DNA of 64,000 bases, from the NCBI GenBank assembly GCA_013400975.1, contig WBMZ01011891.1, positions 34,746-98,745 on the forward strand, written 5' to 3'. Position numbers and translations under genes: made by a program. Of this stretch, positions 24,840 to 36,844 are shown piece after piece. Position 1 is the first letter of the stretch; every line of letters begins with the position of its first letter. The notes beneath the pieces were generated by a model, which saw only the letters and a program-made list of their open reading frames with translations, did not search any database and was not told the origin of the DNA. This DNA comes from Atrichornis clamosus (taxonomy: Eukaryota; Chordata; Aves; Passeriformes; Menuridae).

Positions 24840-27029
24840 AGAGCAATGAGACATCTCTGCTCCCAGAGCAGTCCCCAGCCTGCACCTGGACCAAGCAACA
24901 TCTGAGCACAGAGGACAAACACACCCTCAGGTTCACTCTGGAAGCTCAACCCCACTGCTTCCATGGGAAGATATCCCAGTGGGGATGGAGCAGAAATGAG
25001 CATGACAGCAATGCCAGCACAGCCTCATCCTACTAGGCTGAGCTGAGGGATCCCCTCCGGCTGCACAGCAGGGGCAAGGAGCAAGCTGGCTGCACAACCA
25101 CCTCTATTTTGCCCTTAAAAGTGAGGAAAAAAATCCTCTGCATAATTCAAGCAGAGGTGGCAGAAATGGCTTCCTGATATAGCTGCGCCTCAGCCACCAA
25201 ATATAGAACTGGACACACTGTATAAAACCCAATTACTACTGTGAAAACCTCTCTCAGACATACACACTTGAGACTGTATTAACTCCAGCAACACACTATA
25301 TCTTGTCATGCCAATAAAGTTCTTGACACTGAAATTGAGAGGAGGGAGAGCATCTATATGTACATGGGGACTATGGAGAGAGAGCCACGGAAAGCCAAGG
25401 ATACGGCAGCAGCAGTTGATTGTAACAAACCAGTTCAATTTGCCTGATACGGTTGCCCTAGTATTTTTTTTTCCTTTTTTCCTCACCGCCTTTACAGCTC
25501 AGCAGGAGCAATCATAGTAATAATTAAAAAAATCCAACCAGAGTTATAAATAAAATGAGAGACAAAGAAAGAAAGGAAGCAGAGCACGCGGTGTTTAGAG
25601 GCAGCAAAGCCGCCACGCCGAGGGCTTTGGAGAGCAGCCCTCCTGTGTGCCCTCCCAGCTACCCTGCATTTATCCCTTTGTGGCCAGATCGGATGCTGCA
25701 CCTCCAGTTGGTCACTCCATGACCACGTGTGACAGGCAGCACAAGAGCATCCGATGGTGATGCTAAAAGTGCAGGGATGGGGAGGTGCCACGGCCAATCC
25801 CCCCCTTTTTGGGTGATGGGGAAGTGCAGAGGGGCTCTGTGCTCCAGTAGAAGGAAAGCTGCCAGCCTTCCCCTTTCCTCCCATCCTGTCCCTCCATTTA
25901 CAGCATCCTCCCCCTCCTCAGGCAGAACCTCAGGAGCACAGCTCCCTCCGAGACACCCACCACAAGTCCCTTTTCCTGGAGTTCTGCTCGCAGCTGGCTC
26001 CCACCTGGAGCGCTCAGCTAACCAAGGCTGCTGCTCCTCAGGTTTCACTCCAGCGAAACATTCTTCATTATTAATCCTCGGAAGAGGTTGCAGAGGATCA
26101 CGCTGATCAAATGATATCTGCATTAGCAGGAACACAGCAGAGCTGTCACTACTCACACAGCTCTTTCTCCCTCTCAATATTCACAGGAGCTTAAGGGCTA
26201 AACAAACTTGGTTTGAGGAAGGAAGGGAGAGTGGAAACCTTTGGTCTGTACCACGTGGATCACAGTGGGCTGTGGGAAATGGCAGTGATGACCAGCAGCT
26301 CAAGTTTGGGGAAGCCATCCCCAGCTGGGATATTTGGGAGGCAGAGTACCAGCCAGGAGGATGCTGCAGCATCCATGACGGACCTGCTCCCACTCCTGGT
26401 GGGCATGAGACCCCGGCAGCAACTTGCCCTCCTTCCTACTGCAGAGACAGAGGAATCTCCTGGAAAATAAATTTCCCTATCCCAGCTCCTCAGTAGTCAG
26501 GGGAGAGATGCTGCAGGAGAGGATGAGGACTATGGATATTGCCACTGCTGTGATTCTGCAAGGGATGCACAGCACCAGGGGGAAATTCACAGCTGCCCCC
26601 AGATCTGGGGAGTCTCAAATTGCAAAATAGAGCGGGGGAAAAAAAAATTCAACTCAGTTTTGGTCTCATTCATGGCCACACAGACATTTTCTAGCACCAA
26701 TCAACTGTATATCCATGTGTCCCAAACTGAAGTAAGCTGGACTGAAGGTTCCCTTGCGTTGCTCAGGTGGCATTTGGGACAGATCTGAACAGGCTTTTCC
26801 TTGTCAAACCAGTCCCTGATCAAGTGGGGAGCACAGGGCAGGGAGAGAGGAAGACAGCACCCAACTGCACACCTTGCACAGAAACCTCTGTAGAAGGTTT
26901 AATTTAAAAAAATAAAAGGACAATCACGGAGCGGGACTCGCTCTGGATTCGCACTGGGGCAAGAAGAGGCCCTCCTCTGCCCCTCGGAGCACGGGCAAAA
27001 TGCTTCCCATCCCTTCATGCTCTTGGGGG
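24840..27029. other. Intronic stretch with no recognised element
   Basis: Mixed composition. Overlapping frames at 25492-26177 on the minus strand lack any domain and start at non-ATG codons or in low-complexity DNA. Confidence 0.4.
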
Positions 27030-27260
27030 AAGATGATGGTTCTTCATATTAATGATAAGTGTCAGCGTATCAATTTCAGCCTCTCTGTGAGTTGAGATGA
27101 AACATGTGCCAAGGTCAGGGCTGGGAGGCTTAAGTGTATCTATTGTCATCCGCATAATAGCACACGGATTCATTTCTATCATTTTTATCTCCCTTCTTTT
27201 TTAATAATCCTATAGCGAGGATATAATTCTCTATTAATACATTATAGAAGAAGCTTAATG
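27030..27260. promoter_or_regulatory. AT-rich candidate conserved noncoding element
   Basis: Complex AT-rich sequence with CATATTAATGATAAGTGTC, GTCATCCGCATAATAGCAC, TTTTTTAATAATCCTATAGC and CTATTAATACATTATAG. No repeat-family match was seen. Called from composition and motif density only. Confidence 0.3.
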
Positions 27261-28997
27261 GAAAAAAGCAGGGTGCTGCCTTTTTTTTTTTCTCCCGACT
27301 TACAAGCAGCGCATACAGACAGGCGGGGTCTGAGGTTGCCTGTTCTCTCATTTTTTGAACTGAAAAAATGTTTTCACTACTTGACTTGCCTCTTCTTTTT
27401 TCCCCATTACCTCAGCCAAAACAAGAATACAGAGCTCTACCTCCTGGGGCGGCTCATTAGAGGTTCCCCAAATTGGAGGTTTTCTGAGCCGTTATTTCAC
27501 GGTGCGGGGTTTAACAAGGACATCTCTCCCACGAGCTTTTCTCCAAAATAAGCATTCCAAAAGAAGGTGACAGCACGAACCACCACCAAAAGTGGGGTTT
27601 CAAACAGCCAGAGCTACCCCTCAGCCTCCAAAGAAATCGTGTCTCAAACAACAAAATCCTAACAAGTTCTCCAGATGTCCTCCGAGCCTCCCAGGAAATA
27701 GAAGACAGACATATCTTGAATTTTTAATGTAAAACACTCAGAAAAGTAAGAAAGCAAACAAGGAGAAACAAAACCAAACAAAAATGAAGCTTTTTAGCCC
27801 TCCTATATATGTAAATCTCATCTCACTGATTCCAACATCTGTTTTTTCCTATTTTTTTTTGAAATCTCAGCATAACTATGTAAGAGAAACTACTGCAAAC
27901 AACTCCGGAGCTGGAGTTACAAGGTCTGCTTTGGGAGAGGATGAGTTTGTCCCTCATCCATCCATACCCACCACCACACACAGCTTCCAGCACACAAATA
28001 AATCCCTGTGAGCCCAATTCTTGGGAAGGTGAGCCTGGGCTTTGCCTGGACAAGCCAAGTGCTGTCTGTGGCCAATGTGATGTGCCAATGCTGCCTTCCC
28101 GGTGTCAGCTCAGCTGCTCGACTGTGGCCAAAACCCTCACCTTCCAACCATCACCTTGCCAAGGAAGATGGATATAAGGCATCTGGAGATTCAAGTGAAG
28201 CAACACAGAAGAGAAACTAAACTGGACAAGTAAAAAGCACTTTCCAATGCTGTCCGGTGCTCCTGGCACGGGTGAGGAGCAGCGCACACACATGGAGAGG
28301 TGTCAGCTGGACCTGGCACCTCCAGCTGGGAGCCCGGCTTCCCGTCACTCACTGCCATCGAGCTGCCTGTCACCTGCCAGTCTCATCACACACAGCCCTG
28401 GAATGCCACATTGTTCTAACCGAGTGCTGGCAGCCAGAAATGCCTCAGGGAGGAGGTGGGAAGGGGGAAGCGGGGCACTGAGGGACCAAGACAATGACTG
28501 CAGCATCCCTGTACCAATGCCAGGCCTAAGGTGGGGGAGTGTTTTTCCACATCCATCACATCACAAAGCATTTCTCACACACTTGTAGGAGGTAGCAGGG
28601 ACATCCACCTCCTCTCCATGCAAACCTCCTTCCAAAAGGGTTTCTCCTGTGACTCATCCTACTCCAGTGGAAAAGCCTTCTGGCTATATATTCCCACCAA
28701 CACAGCCCTTACTCCTCATTTAAAATATGATGATCAGGGTAAATGGCTTCCAATGCACTGACATCCAAAGCCCAGAGCAAAGAGATAAACGTTAACACTT
28801 CCAGAAAGCTGTAGGGATAGAGAAATTACGGCTGGCTCCTCTGTGGCTCCAAAGACCTGACTGAACTCCTTCTGGGGCCTCCTGCAATTCCCAGCAGAGA
28901 TCAGCGCAAGAGCTGGACAAGGCCCAGAGGTCCACGCTCTCAGCTCATTTATTAAGAAGCCAAGGATATCCAGAAAGCCAATATTTTTAGCATAGTT
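27261..28997. other. Intronic stretch with no recognised element
   Basis: Mixed composition with a short poly-T at 27282-27291. No coding or repeat evidence. Confidence 0.4.
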
Positions 28998-29013
28998 AAA
29001 AAAAAAAAAAAAA
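28998..29013. repeat. Poly-A run
   Basis: Sixteen uninterrupted As with no LINE or SINE tail recognised before them. Confidence 0.85.
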
Positions 29014-29960
29014 GCCACCCTTCTATTCATAGCACAGCTCTGGAGGATACAAGTTGTAAAGCTGAGTGAAGGCATCCTTGGACGACAGCCCCTGGATCCC
29101 TGCTGTGCACAGCAGGGATGAGATTCAGGAAAGCCGCTGCCGAGAAACAGGATTCAACCTTTGCCCAAACCACAGGCTGAATCCAAATGCCAAAACATCC
29201 CGGGGTTCACAAGCAGGGGTACGGCAAACACAGGCTCATCTAAAATGCTTTTAATCTTTGCTCCCAAAAGAGCTTCTAATCTTTGGTCCCGTGGGATTTC
29301 GATGGGAAAAGGAAGAGCTGCAGGTGTTCAGTGGGGGGGAAAGAGAAGAGAAGGATGAAGAAATTTTGTTTTCCCATCCTTGGAAACAAAGTTTTGGGCA
29401 AAAGCCTGCCCTGGAGCTGTTGCTTGGCCGTGGCTGGGCGGGTGACGTGAACTCACCAGGTCCCTTGGAAGGGACATTGATCTCATCGTCGCATTAAACA
29501 CCAAACCAGTGCTCACCGTGTTGAATTAGTGCCGGCAGATTTCTCTGACTAGAACATGTGAGAAATCACAGTTGGGTTACAAGAATCAATTAGGGCCAGA
29601 TGGGGGTGTGAAGAAGTCAAACAATTTGCCTTATTGCAGGATTCGGCACTCCGGCAAAGGGTTCTTTACATTTTCATTTAGATTTAAAAATCACTCGAGT
29701 GCACCCTCTGTATAATTCAATCGAGAAACGGAAACTACCAAGCGGGTAAGAGACATAATGTTCTTCTCCAGAAGATAAAAGTGGGGAAAAAAGGAAGAGA
29801 GGATTAGAGCATGGATCCTCAGCAGGGGGAATTCTGTGTAGGGATACACAAATTGCTGCAGCGTCACCACAATGCAGAGAAGATAAGAGCATGTTCTCTC
29901 CCATCATCCCTGACTCTGTTTGGCCACTGGTGGGAATTCAAGCTGGGAATTTTGTTTAAT
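29014..29960. other. Intronic stretch, AT-richer near 29520-29720
   Basis: No gene or repeat family is recognised. The part around 29520-29720 (GAATCAATTAGGGCCAGATG, CATTTAGATTTAAAAATCAC) resembles the other candidate conserved elements, but more weakly. Confidence 0.35.
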
Positions 29961-30351
29961 GAATCATAGAATCATGGAATGGTTTGGGTTGGAAGGGACC
30001 CTAAAGACCATCTCGTTCCACCCCCTGCCATGGGCAGGGACACCTTTCACTATCCCAGGTTGCTTCAAGCTCCTTCTAACCTGGCCTTGGACAATTCCAG
30101 GGATGGAGCAGCCACAGCTTCTCTGGGAATCCTGTGCCAGGGCTGCACCACCCTCACAGGGAAGAATTTTTTCCCAATCTCCAATCTAAACCTACTCTCA
30201 GTGTGAAGCCATTCCCACTGTTGTGTCACTCCAGGCTTGTGTAAATAGTCTCTCTCCATCTTTCCTGTAGCTCCCTTCAGGTACTGGAAGGCCACAATTA
30301 GGTCACCCTGAAGCCTTCCCTTTTTCCAGGATGAACAATCCCAATTATCTC
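29961..30351 (-). mobile_element. CR1 LINE 3' part, minus orientation (longest copy in the window)
   Basis: It begins with the reversed terminal repeat GAATCATAGAATCATGGAAT and runs through all the usual blocks. These include TTTTTCCCAATCTCCAATCT, GTGAAGCCATTCCCACTG, CTTCAGGTACTGGAAGGCC and CCAGGATGAACAATCCC. The order matches the reverse complement of a CR1 3' end of about 390 bases. Confidence 0.95.
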
Positions 30352-30365
30352 ATCTACTCTACTCA

Positions 30366-30408
30366 AATTTTGGAGGTCTTTTCCAACCTACATGATTCTA
30401 TGACTTTG
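30366..30408 (+). mobile_element. Very short CR1 tail, plus orientation
   Basis: The sequence TGGAGGTCTTTTCCAACCTA followed by CATGATTCTATGACT is the last 40 bases of a CR1 element in the opposite direction to its neighbour. Its tail type differs from that of the 29961 copy, so it is a separate insertion. Confidence 0.75.
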
Positions 30409-30639
30409 CAGGACAAGGTTTATGGAGACTGATGTTGAGTCATCACCCCATCCCCAGCTGGGATGGGAAGTCAGTCACCTTCCCACAGACCAGACACGGA
30501 CCCACACAGACGGACATTCCAGCAGAGCCAGGAGCTGCTAATGAAACCTGGCCAAGGTTAGTCAGGGGAAAAAAATCCTGGCTAATATGCAGCAAATCTC
30601 CAGCACTGCAATAAAGACAAGATTGAATTGCAGAACGTG

Positions 30640-30960
30640 GCTGCAGGTCTTGTTTCTATACGTTTCAATGTTGTGCTCCAACAGGTCGGAATATTGTTAA
30701 CAATTCCGTCTGCAGAGGAGACATTGCTGAGCTGGGTAAAACATGTGGCAAATTTCTTTCTGGGCTCATCTTGGATCAGGTGAAGGCGTTTGATTATAGA
30801 GGCTCAGGGGTTATTTGCATTATGGGATTCCCAACACTCTCCCGAAATGGTTAGGAGCATTATGTAAATCAGCCAGAGGGGAAGCTTTTGACGAATGTTT
30901 CAGCTGATGGAACAACTTTAATCTCAAACCTGGCTACTTTTCCAATTACCTCATAGGTCT
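30640..30960. promoter_or_regulatory. Candidate enhancer with SOX palindrome and octamer
   Basis: A perfect 12-base palindrome ATTGTTAACAAT at 30693-30704 forms two inverted SOX-type cores. An octamer in reverse (ATTTGCAT) lies at 30813-30820, and an ATTATGTAAATCAG block near 30859-30872. The DNA is complex and non-repetitive. The reading as a neural enhancer is inferred from motifs. Confidence 0.38.
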
Positions 30961-33217
30961 TTTGCCACCAACTGCTTCATAAGGGAAATCCAGCCTTTAC
31001 AGGGGGATCCCTGAGTCCTTACGTTTGAAGAAGGAAAAGGGCAAAGGTTCTCTTCAATTTTCCATCTGTGTGCATGGGCTAATGTGATGTGCTTTCCACA
31101 GACAAGAGGAAAGGTTAAACGGAGCCCCGTCGAAGAGAAAAGCTGCAAGGCTTAAAGCAGAGATCTGCAAAGGAATGTGAGAGCCAAAGCCCACTGAAAG
31201 TCAAAGGACGATGAACATCTAAGCCCACAAGGCTGTTCTGAACCATCTAAATGGAAATAAGTCCAGGTGCTTTCATGCCTGCGCTTGTCTTCTCCAAAGA
31301 AGTACCAGACGCAGAGGGAGACGTGATGGGGTCCGTCCTGCTTCTCCCTCTGCACGATGCAAGGCTGGCAGGGATCAGAAGGAGGAACAGCAGCATTGAA
31401 GGGAAGGAAAGGGATGAAAAAGGGGGGCAGAGAAAGGAAGCTCCATGCCTCAGACAGTTGCCCTTTTCCAGAGCCCAGCTTGAATTTGCATCCACCTGGC
31501 ATCACTCGAGATGTTCAACTCTGTTATAGTTTTATTTCTGCCTTTCCTCGCCTTTTCCACCCACCAGACAAGACTGGAACTGTGAGGTATCACGACTTCT
31601 CCAAGAGAAGTCCCTTTTTTGGTCATGGACAACTGTTTCTGGGCAGCAGTGAATCCTTTAACATAATATCCCAGAACAAATGGCAGTGTTTTAAGGAAGA
31701 GGAACAACATCTAGAGACTTCTCTGGCTGGTTTTTAGGTACAACTTCATTTCTGTTCTGTGTTGACAATTGTGTTGACAGAGCCAAGCTGCTCCTGAGCT
31801 CCCTGCATTGGAACACCCATACCTCCCCCTTCGGATACACCTTGATTAATTTTGCTTCATTTATTATTTAAGCCTGGTATCTTCATGTAAAATATTGAAG
31901 ACCTGACTCATTCTTTATTATTAAGCCCTGCCATGCACCCTTAGGAGGCTCTGAGGTCTCCGTAGCCTTCAATCCGCTAGAAGAGAACAAACTCATCTCA
32001 ATCCCTCAGTAAATATGAGGGATTGCTGGAGGGATGCTGTCAGCATCCTGCTCCCTTCTACCTCAGCTGCCGCACCGCCTCGCCATGGAAAACACTCTTA
32101 AAGGCTAATTCACTTTCCAACATCTGCACGGCTCATTTCCTGCTCTCCCCTCTCCCCCTCCGCTCCTCTGCAGCTGGCATTGAAGTCAGTCGGCTCCCAG
32201 TAATCCCCGTTTGTGGATATAAATGGAGCGAGCCGGGAGATGCGACTACGGCCAATTAGACACCGAGGGCGGCTCTGCCGGCAAGGCCACGAGGAAATCC
32301 CGCTCGCCCAAGGACAATGTGAGGATGCAATGGAGACAAAGAGGGGAATGAAATGGAGACAAAGCACCTCAGATCCTTTCAGGGTGCTGGTGGGGCATCA
32401 TATGGATTTTTTCCCCCACCAGAATCCCGGTTATGTCCCATAATTTCCTAACCGTCATTTCTTTTCCATCACTGACTCATTTTGGAGGCAGACATAGCAA
32501 CAGCCTTTTTGAGCCTCACCTTGGGAAGCTGAAGACGGAAAAACTGAGGCTTTACACCAACCCCACTCCCAGTTTGCTTTATGGATACAGAGGGACAACT
32601 GTCAGTGGTCAGTCCTATCTCCAAGGAAGGCATTCCCAAGCTTTCCATCCTGACTATCGGTGCTCACCAGCTTAAAAATTGGGCGATCAAACCGTGTCTG
32701 GTGGTGGCTTAGGAGGAATTTACATCTGAATTTCACAGCTTGGTTCCAACTCTGTAATAGGCTGAATGGAAAAAGAAAATGTAGTGAACGCTTCCCTCCT
32801 TTGAGCACGGATCTACACCAAGAGATGAAACTCCATGGCTAAAATTCATCCCTACTTCAAAGGCACCTGCTCAACTCAAAGGCAATAAACCCAGGAAGGG
32901 GAAAGAATAAAAATATTTCAATGGCAAAAGACAAGGCTTCGCATTTCCACGGCTCTCGGAGTACTTTGAAACGTAACGGAGCGCACAGTCAACTGCAGGT
33001 CACAAGAGAAGTCAAGTTCACATCTTGAAATCAAGCCCAGCTGATGGAAAGGGAATTTCGGAGCGATAAAAGACTGCTCGTTGTGCAAAGCCCCAGGTGA
33101 GCACCTTGCACTGAGCACTCAGGGTAGCGCCGAGCTCAGCTAAATACAGCTGTCTGCAAGTCACATATCTTGTGCAGGTTCACCTTCAAAGCTGTTCAAA
33201 GGATGATGGCCAACCCC
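30961..33217. other. Intronic stretch with small repeats
   Basis: AATGGAGACAAAG is present twice at 32328-32363, as a partial tandem duplication. AT-rich DNA at 31840-31930 (GATTAATTTTGCTTCATTTA, TTTATTATTAAGCC) could be another small conserved element. No coding evidence. Confidence 0.4.
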
Positions 33218-33277
33218 AATCATAGAACTGTGGAAGACTGTAAAGACCTCTGAGATCATCGAGACTAATTGTTAACC
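33218..33277 (-). mobile_element. CR1 tail fragment, minus orientation
   Basis: AATCATAGAACTGTGGAAGA, followed by AAGACCTCTGAGATCATCGA, is the reversed terminal part of a CR1 of the AAGACCTCTGAGATCATC type. It is about 60 bases long and is followed by a second, more damaged reversed tail at 33281-33316. Confidence 0.7.
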
Positions 33278-33318
33278 ATGAAAGGTCTGGGTTGGAAGGA
33301 TATTTAAAGCACCCTTTA

Positions 33319-33555
33319 GCGACAGGACAAGAGGACATGGCCTCAAGCTGCACCAGGGGAGGTTCAGGTTGGACATCAGGAGGAATTTCTTCATGGAAAG
33401 GGTTGTTAGGGCTGCCCAGCGAGGTGGTAGAATCCCCATCCCTGGAGGTGTCCAAGGCACTCAGTGCTCCAGTCTGGTGGACAAGGGGATGATAGGTCAC
33501 AGGTTGGACTTGATGATCTCAGAGGTCTTTTCCAACTTAAATTCTGTGATTCTTT
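33319..33555 (+). mobile_element. CR1 LINE 3' tail of a third type, plus orientation
   Basis: It starts with GACAGGACAAGAGGACATGG, has CACCAGGGGAGGTTCAGGTT and ATCAGGAGGAATTTCTTCAT, and ends with TTTTCCAACTTAAATTCTGT. The block CACCAGGGGAGGTTCAGGTT is the reverse complement of part of the copy at 45104, so the two share a subfamily. Confidence 0.92.
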
Positions 33556-35175
33556 AAATGAACACCCCTTAAACAGCTTTTTTTTCGGTGCAATGAATCG
33601 CTGTCTTGACAAACCAAATGACCACCAAGTCATTCAACAGCTCCCTCTAGAATTTCAGCCAACAAACAGACACTCGTGCTCAGGGGGGACTTCGCCTCCC
33701 CGTGCCCACGTGCAGCTCTGCTGACAAGTTCACACCAAATCCGACAAGGAGCAAATTACACATCTGTAAATATCAAAGGCAGGTTGTTTTGTGAGAAGTT
33801 CAGCATCTTGGGTTTGGGTTTTCTTTTTTCTCCCATCTCCCCCCACTCCTTTTTAAGCTTTGTCAATACCAACTGTGTTTTTCTTCCTAGAAACTGTATA
33901 ATGATGAGAGAAGCTGTTTATTTTTCTCTTTAAAGGGATGAAGTATTTTTCACCGATATTTTACATGTCTGTAAAAACGATTTATGGGATTCAGCAGATG
34001 GGTTACACGATGCCCTTTGCCTGCTCAAGGGAAGGGGAAAAAAGGTCACTCCAAGGTGAGATTTCAAGAGCTTCTTTGCTTCTCAAAAGCTTTTATGTGA
34101 ACATCATTCCCCTGCTTTTTTGGCAGGGGAAGAGAATGGGACTGTAAGCACTGATCAGCATGGGCTCATCTCAAGAAAAGAGTTGGTGTAAGACAAATAT
34201 AATTGCATTTGTTAAGGGACTGAAGCAGACAGAAAGAAGGGAGGCAGTGGACGTGCTTTGCTTCAGTGCCAGTTAATCCTCTGGAATGGAGCATGTGCAA
34301 GGAAAAGGGGACAGGAACAAATCCTCCTGTCATGGCTCTATGGCTTGTGGTTACAACCAAGACCCACTGGACATAGCAAGACACACACACTCCCAAAGAA
34401 AGTCAGATCAGATCTCACAAGTGCAATGTTTTCTGCACCCTGTGAAGGAAGGTGGCCAAACTCTAAAGAGAGTCCAAAGGAAGCAAGAAGCGCCTTGATG
34501 AGGGAAAGAAGAATTTATCACTGGATAACGAGCAGGAAGACACCCATGTGAATACCACAGTTGATCCCCAGAACCAAGCAGTGTTAACGTACGGGTATGT
34601 ACCTCTCTTCCTCCACAACCTTTGCTTCTCCTCCTGCCCACTCCACACGAAACCAGCGCATCTTATTGGCCACGTAAGCCAGAGACAGCTGGAAGGAATA
34701 GATTTCCTCCCTTCTTTCTCTCTCCTTTTCTTGGATTTATGACAGAGAGCTGAAAACCAAGAGCCTCTATTCCTGGAAGAGCGGTGCTGGCTGGGAAGCC
34801 CTGTGGCTGGCAGATGCACGAGGCAATTAACCCCTGTGCAAGCAGGAAGGGATGGAGAGGGACTGCCTGCAAAACACACAGCAAAGGACAGTGGAAATGA
34901 TGTCCTTGCATCCCCTGCTCGCTGCCACAAGGCACAGCTGGACAGCAGACCAGGGACGTCACCTCCCCCAGGAGACAACTGCAATGTGAGCTGGGGCTTG
35001 GATCACCCAAAGTACTTAGGCAGGCAAATATCTGGCAGGTCCTGAGCCCCTCGGAGCCTTCTCATGCCTGAATCCACGCTCCCGTACCACGATGGAACCA
35101 AAGCCCCACAGCACCTAGCAAGATCAGCCGCTAATTAAATCGTTCCCACGACAGCTTGCAAGTTAGTTATGGCTC
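33556..35175. other. Intronic stretch with no recognised element
   Basis: Mixed composition, AT-richer at 33740-34000. No repeat family or coding domain is recognised. Confidence 0.4.
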
Positions 35176-35277
35176 ATTATCCTCACTTAACCGACTGGAG
35201 AAACTGAGGAAGGAGAGAGATTAAAGGATTTGCTAAATCTCCGGCAGCAGTCAGTGGCAGAGGCAAACCCAGAGCTC
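35176..35277 (-). mobile_element. Ancient MIR-like SINE relic, minus orientation
   Basis: The order of short blocks follows the reversed MIR core. There is TTATCCTCACTTAACCGAC, then GGAGAAACTGAGGAAGGAGA, a GATTAAAGGATTTGCTAAAT stretch, and GTGGCAGAGGCAAACCCAGA. Similarity is patchy, as expected for an element older than birds. Confidence 0.6.
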
Positions 35278-35639
35278 ATAAACATTATAAATCCCCCACC
35301 TCAGGGCTCCCAACCCCCTCCACTCACTGTTTTTACTACTAACTTTTGCTTATTAAGTGCTGAGTGTACGCAAGAAGCAAAGCCTGGAGAGCACCTTGCT
35401 CGAGAGCTCACGACTGAAGGGAAGGTATGAAAGGGAGAGGATGCTGAAAGCCAAAAGACCCCAAAACCTCTGCAAACACACAGCTGCAGGAGAGCTCACC
35501 CAGCCCAAACCACAGCACTTGACCACGATCCTTAAAATGAACCAGGTGTCCTTTCAGTGCCCTCCCGGCTGCTGGCAGCATCTCGGAGGAGCAAAAAGCA
35601 GCCCCAAATTTTCTCCAAGTGAGCCAATAAATCAGTCGT

Positions 35640-35940
35640 GGGAAGAGCTGGAGGAGCAGAGGGCCCCCGGGAGAGGCTGCGAAGCCCGGCGGCGATGGAG
35701 AGGATGCTGAGAGAGGAGGAGGGCTTGGGAGAGAGAAGCAGCGATGAATTTAAAGGGAATAAAGGAGACAGCAGAGCGGAGGAAGGAAAAGGAGCTTTAG
35801 AATAAAGGAAGAGATTGACAGAGCAAAACAAAGATGGAGGAGAGGCACAGAAAGGAGAAAGAAGGAGACAAAAATAAAAGAGGAAAGCAGGAGGAGGAGG
35901 AGGTAGCGGGGGAAGAGGGGAGGTGGCGAGACAGGGAGAA
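35640..35940 (+). repeat. Long purine-rich tract
   Basis: Over about 300 bases the plus strand is dominated by A and G (GAGG, GAAGG, AAAGGAGA and similar), with only scattered pyrimidines. Such tracts can form triplex structures where they contain mirror repeats; no long perfect mirror was found by eye. The frames across it encode only Leu/Ser/Pro-rich low-complexity stretches. Confidence 0.6.
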
Positions 35941-36844
35941 TTAAAACAGTGACAGCAATTTAGCAGCTGAGTTTTATCTTCAAGTTTAATGGGAGAAACC
36001 AATTCCCTGCAAGGAAGGTGGGTTCTGTCTCTGGCAGTCACTGCAGCTCGACCACCGAGGAAGGAAAGAACAGAATTGGGTCCTTCCCCTCTTACCAGCA
36101 GCATTGCTGTTCATTAAATATGATACTGCCTGCTCCCCCTCCCTGCTCCTGTGTTGCACTGGATTATATCCTCATTACCCCCTCAACGACAGTTTGCCAA
36201 TCATAATTTGGTTGTTATTATTCTTGATGACAAACTCTAGCAGCTCCGGCTCCCTCAACAGAAAATTCCTGCCTCCTGTATCCTGCCCTGCCACAGGGAA
36301 GGATCTTGGTTTTTTTCCAAGGGGAAAAAAAAAGACCATTTCAAGTGCAAGGGGTTTTTTTTTAACTCTGCTTATCTGTTTGCTTGTGTTCTGTTTCTTA
36401 TTTCACTGCAGATGGGCTTGGTTTAGAAACAAACAGCATTTGCTCTTTGTGATGCCAATAACTACCACCTCCCAAGGAAGAAGAGAAACCCAGCAGAGCA
36501 GGTGGGAAGTTGGGATGTGGGGCTGTTCAGACCCAGCCTGGAGAGCAGTTCTGCCCCTCCAGCCACCCCATCCCTCTGCACATCACACCCTAAAGTCTGC
36601 AAGTTGGACAGCTGGGAAAACAAAGCAGGAAGAATAGATTAGACCTTGGGTCTGAGACTCCCTTTGTCTCTGTGGTTTTATCCAGGAAGAGAAACCATTC
36701 ATTCCTCAGCTTGTCCTGGAGAGCCCTTCTGCTGAAAAATGGGGTTCCTGAAAAACCTGATTTATGGTCCCCAGAAAGCTAAAGTCTACAGACATGTCAT
36801 GAAAGGGACTGAAAGAAATATTCATTTCCAGCTCTGCTGGGTTT
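35941..36844. other. Intronic stretch with no recognised element
   Basis: Contains short poly-A and poly-T runs at 36325-36365. No gene or repeat family is recognised. Confidence 0.4.

Noticed and set aside
28998..29013. Processed pseudogene ending in a poly-A tail (also considered for 39222-39239 and 54405-54426)
   Set aside because: No recognisable coding or RNA sequence precedes the A runs and no flanking duplications were seen.
33218..33555. Twin-priming inversion of a single CR1
   Set aside because: More than one piece carries its own 3' terminal sequence, which a single inverted insertion would not give.
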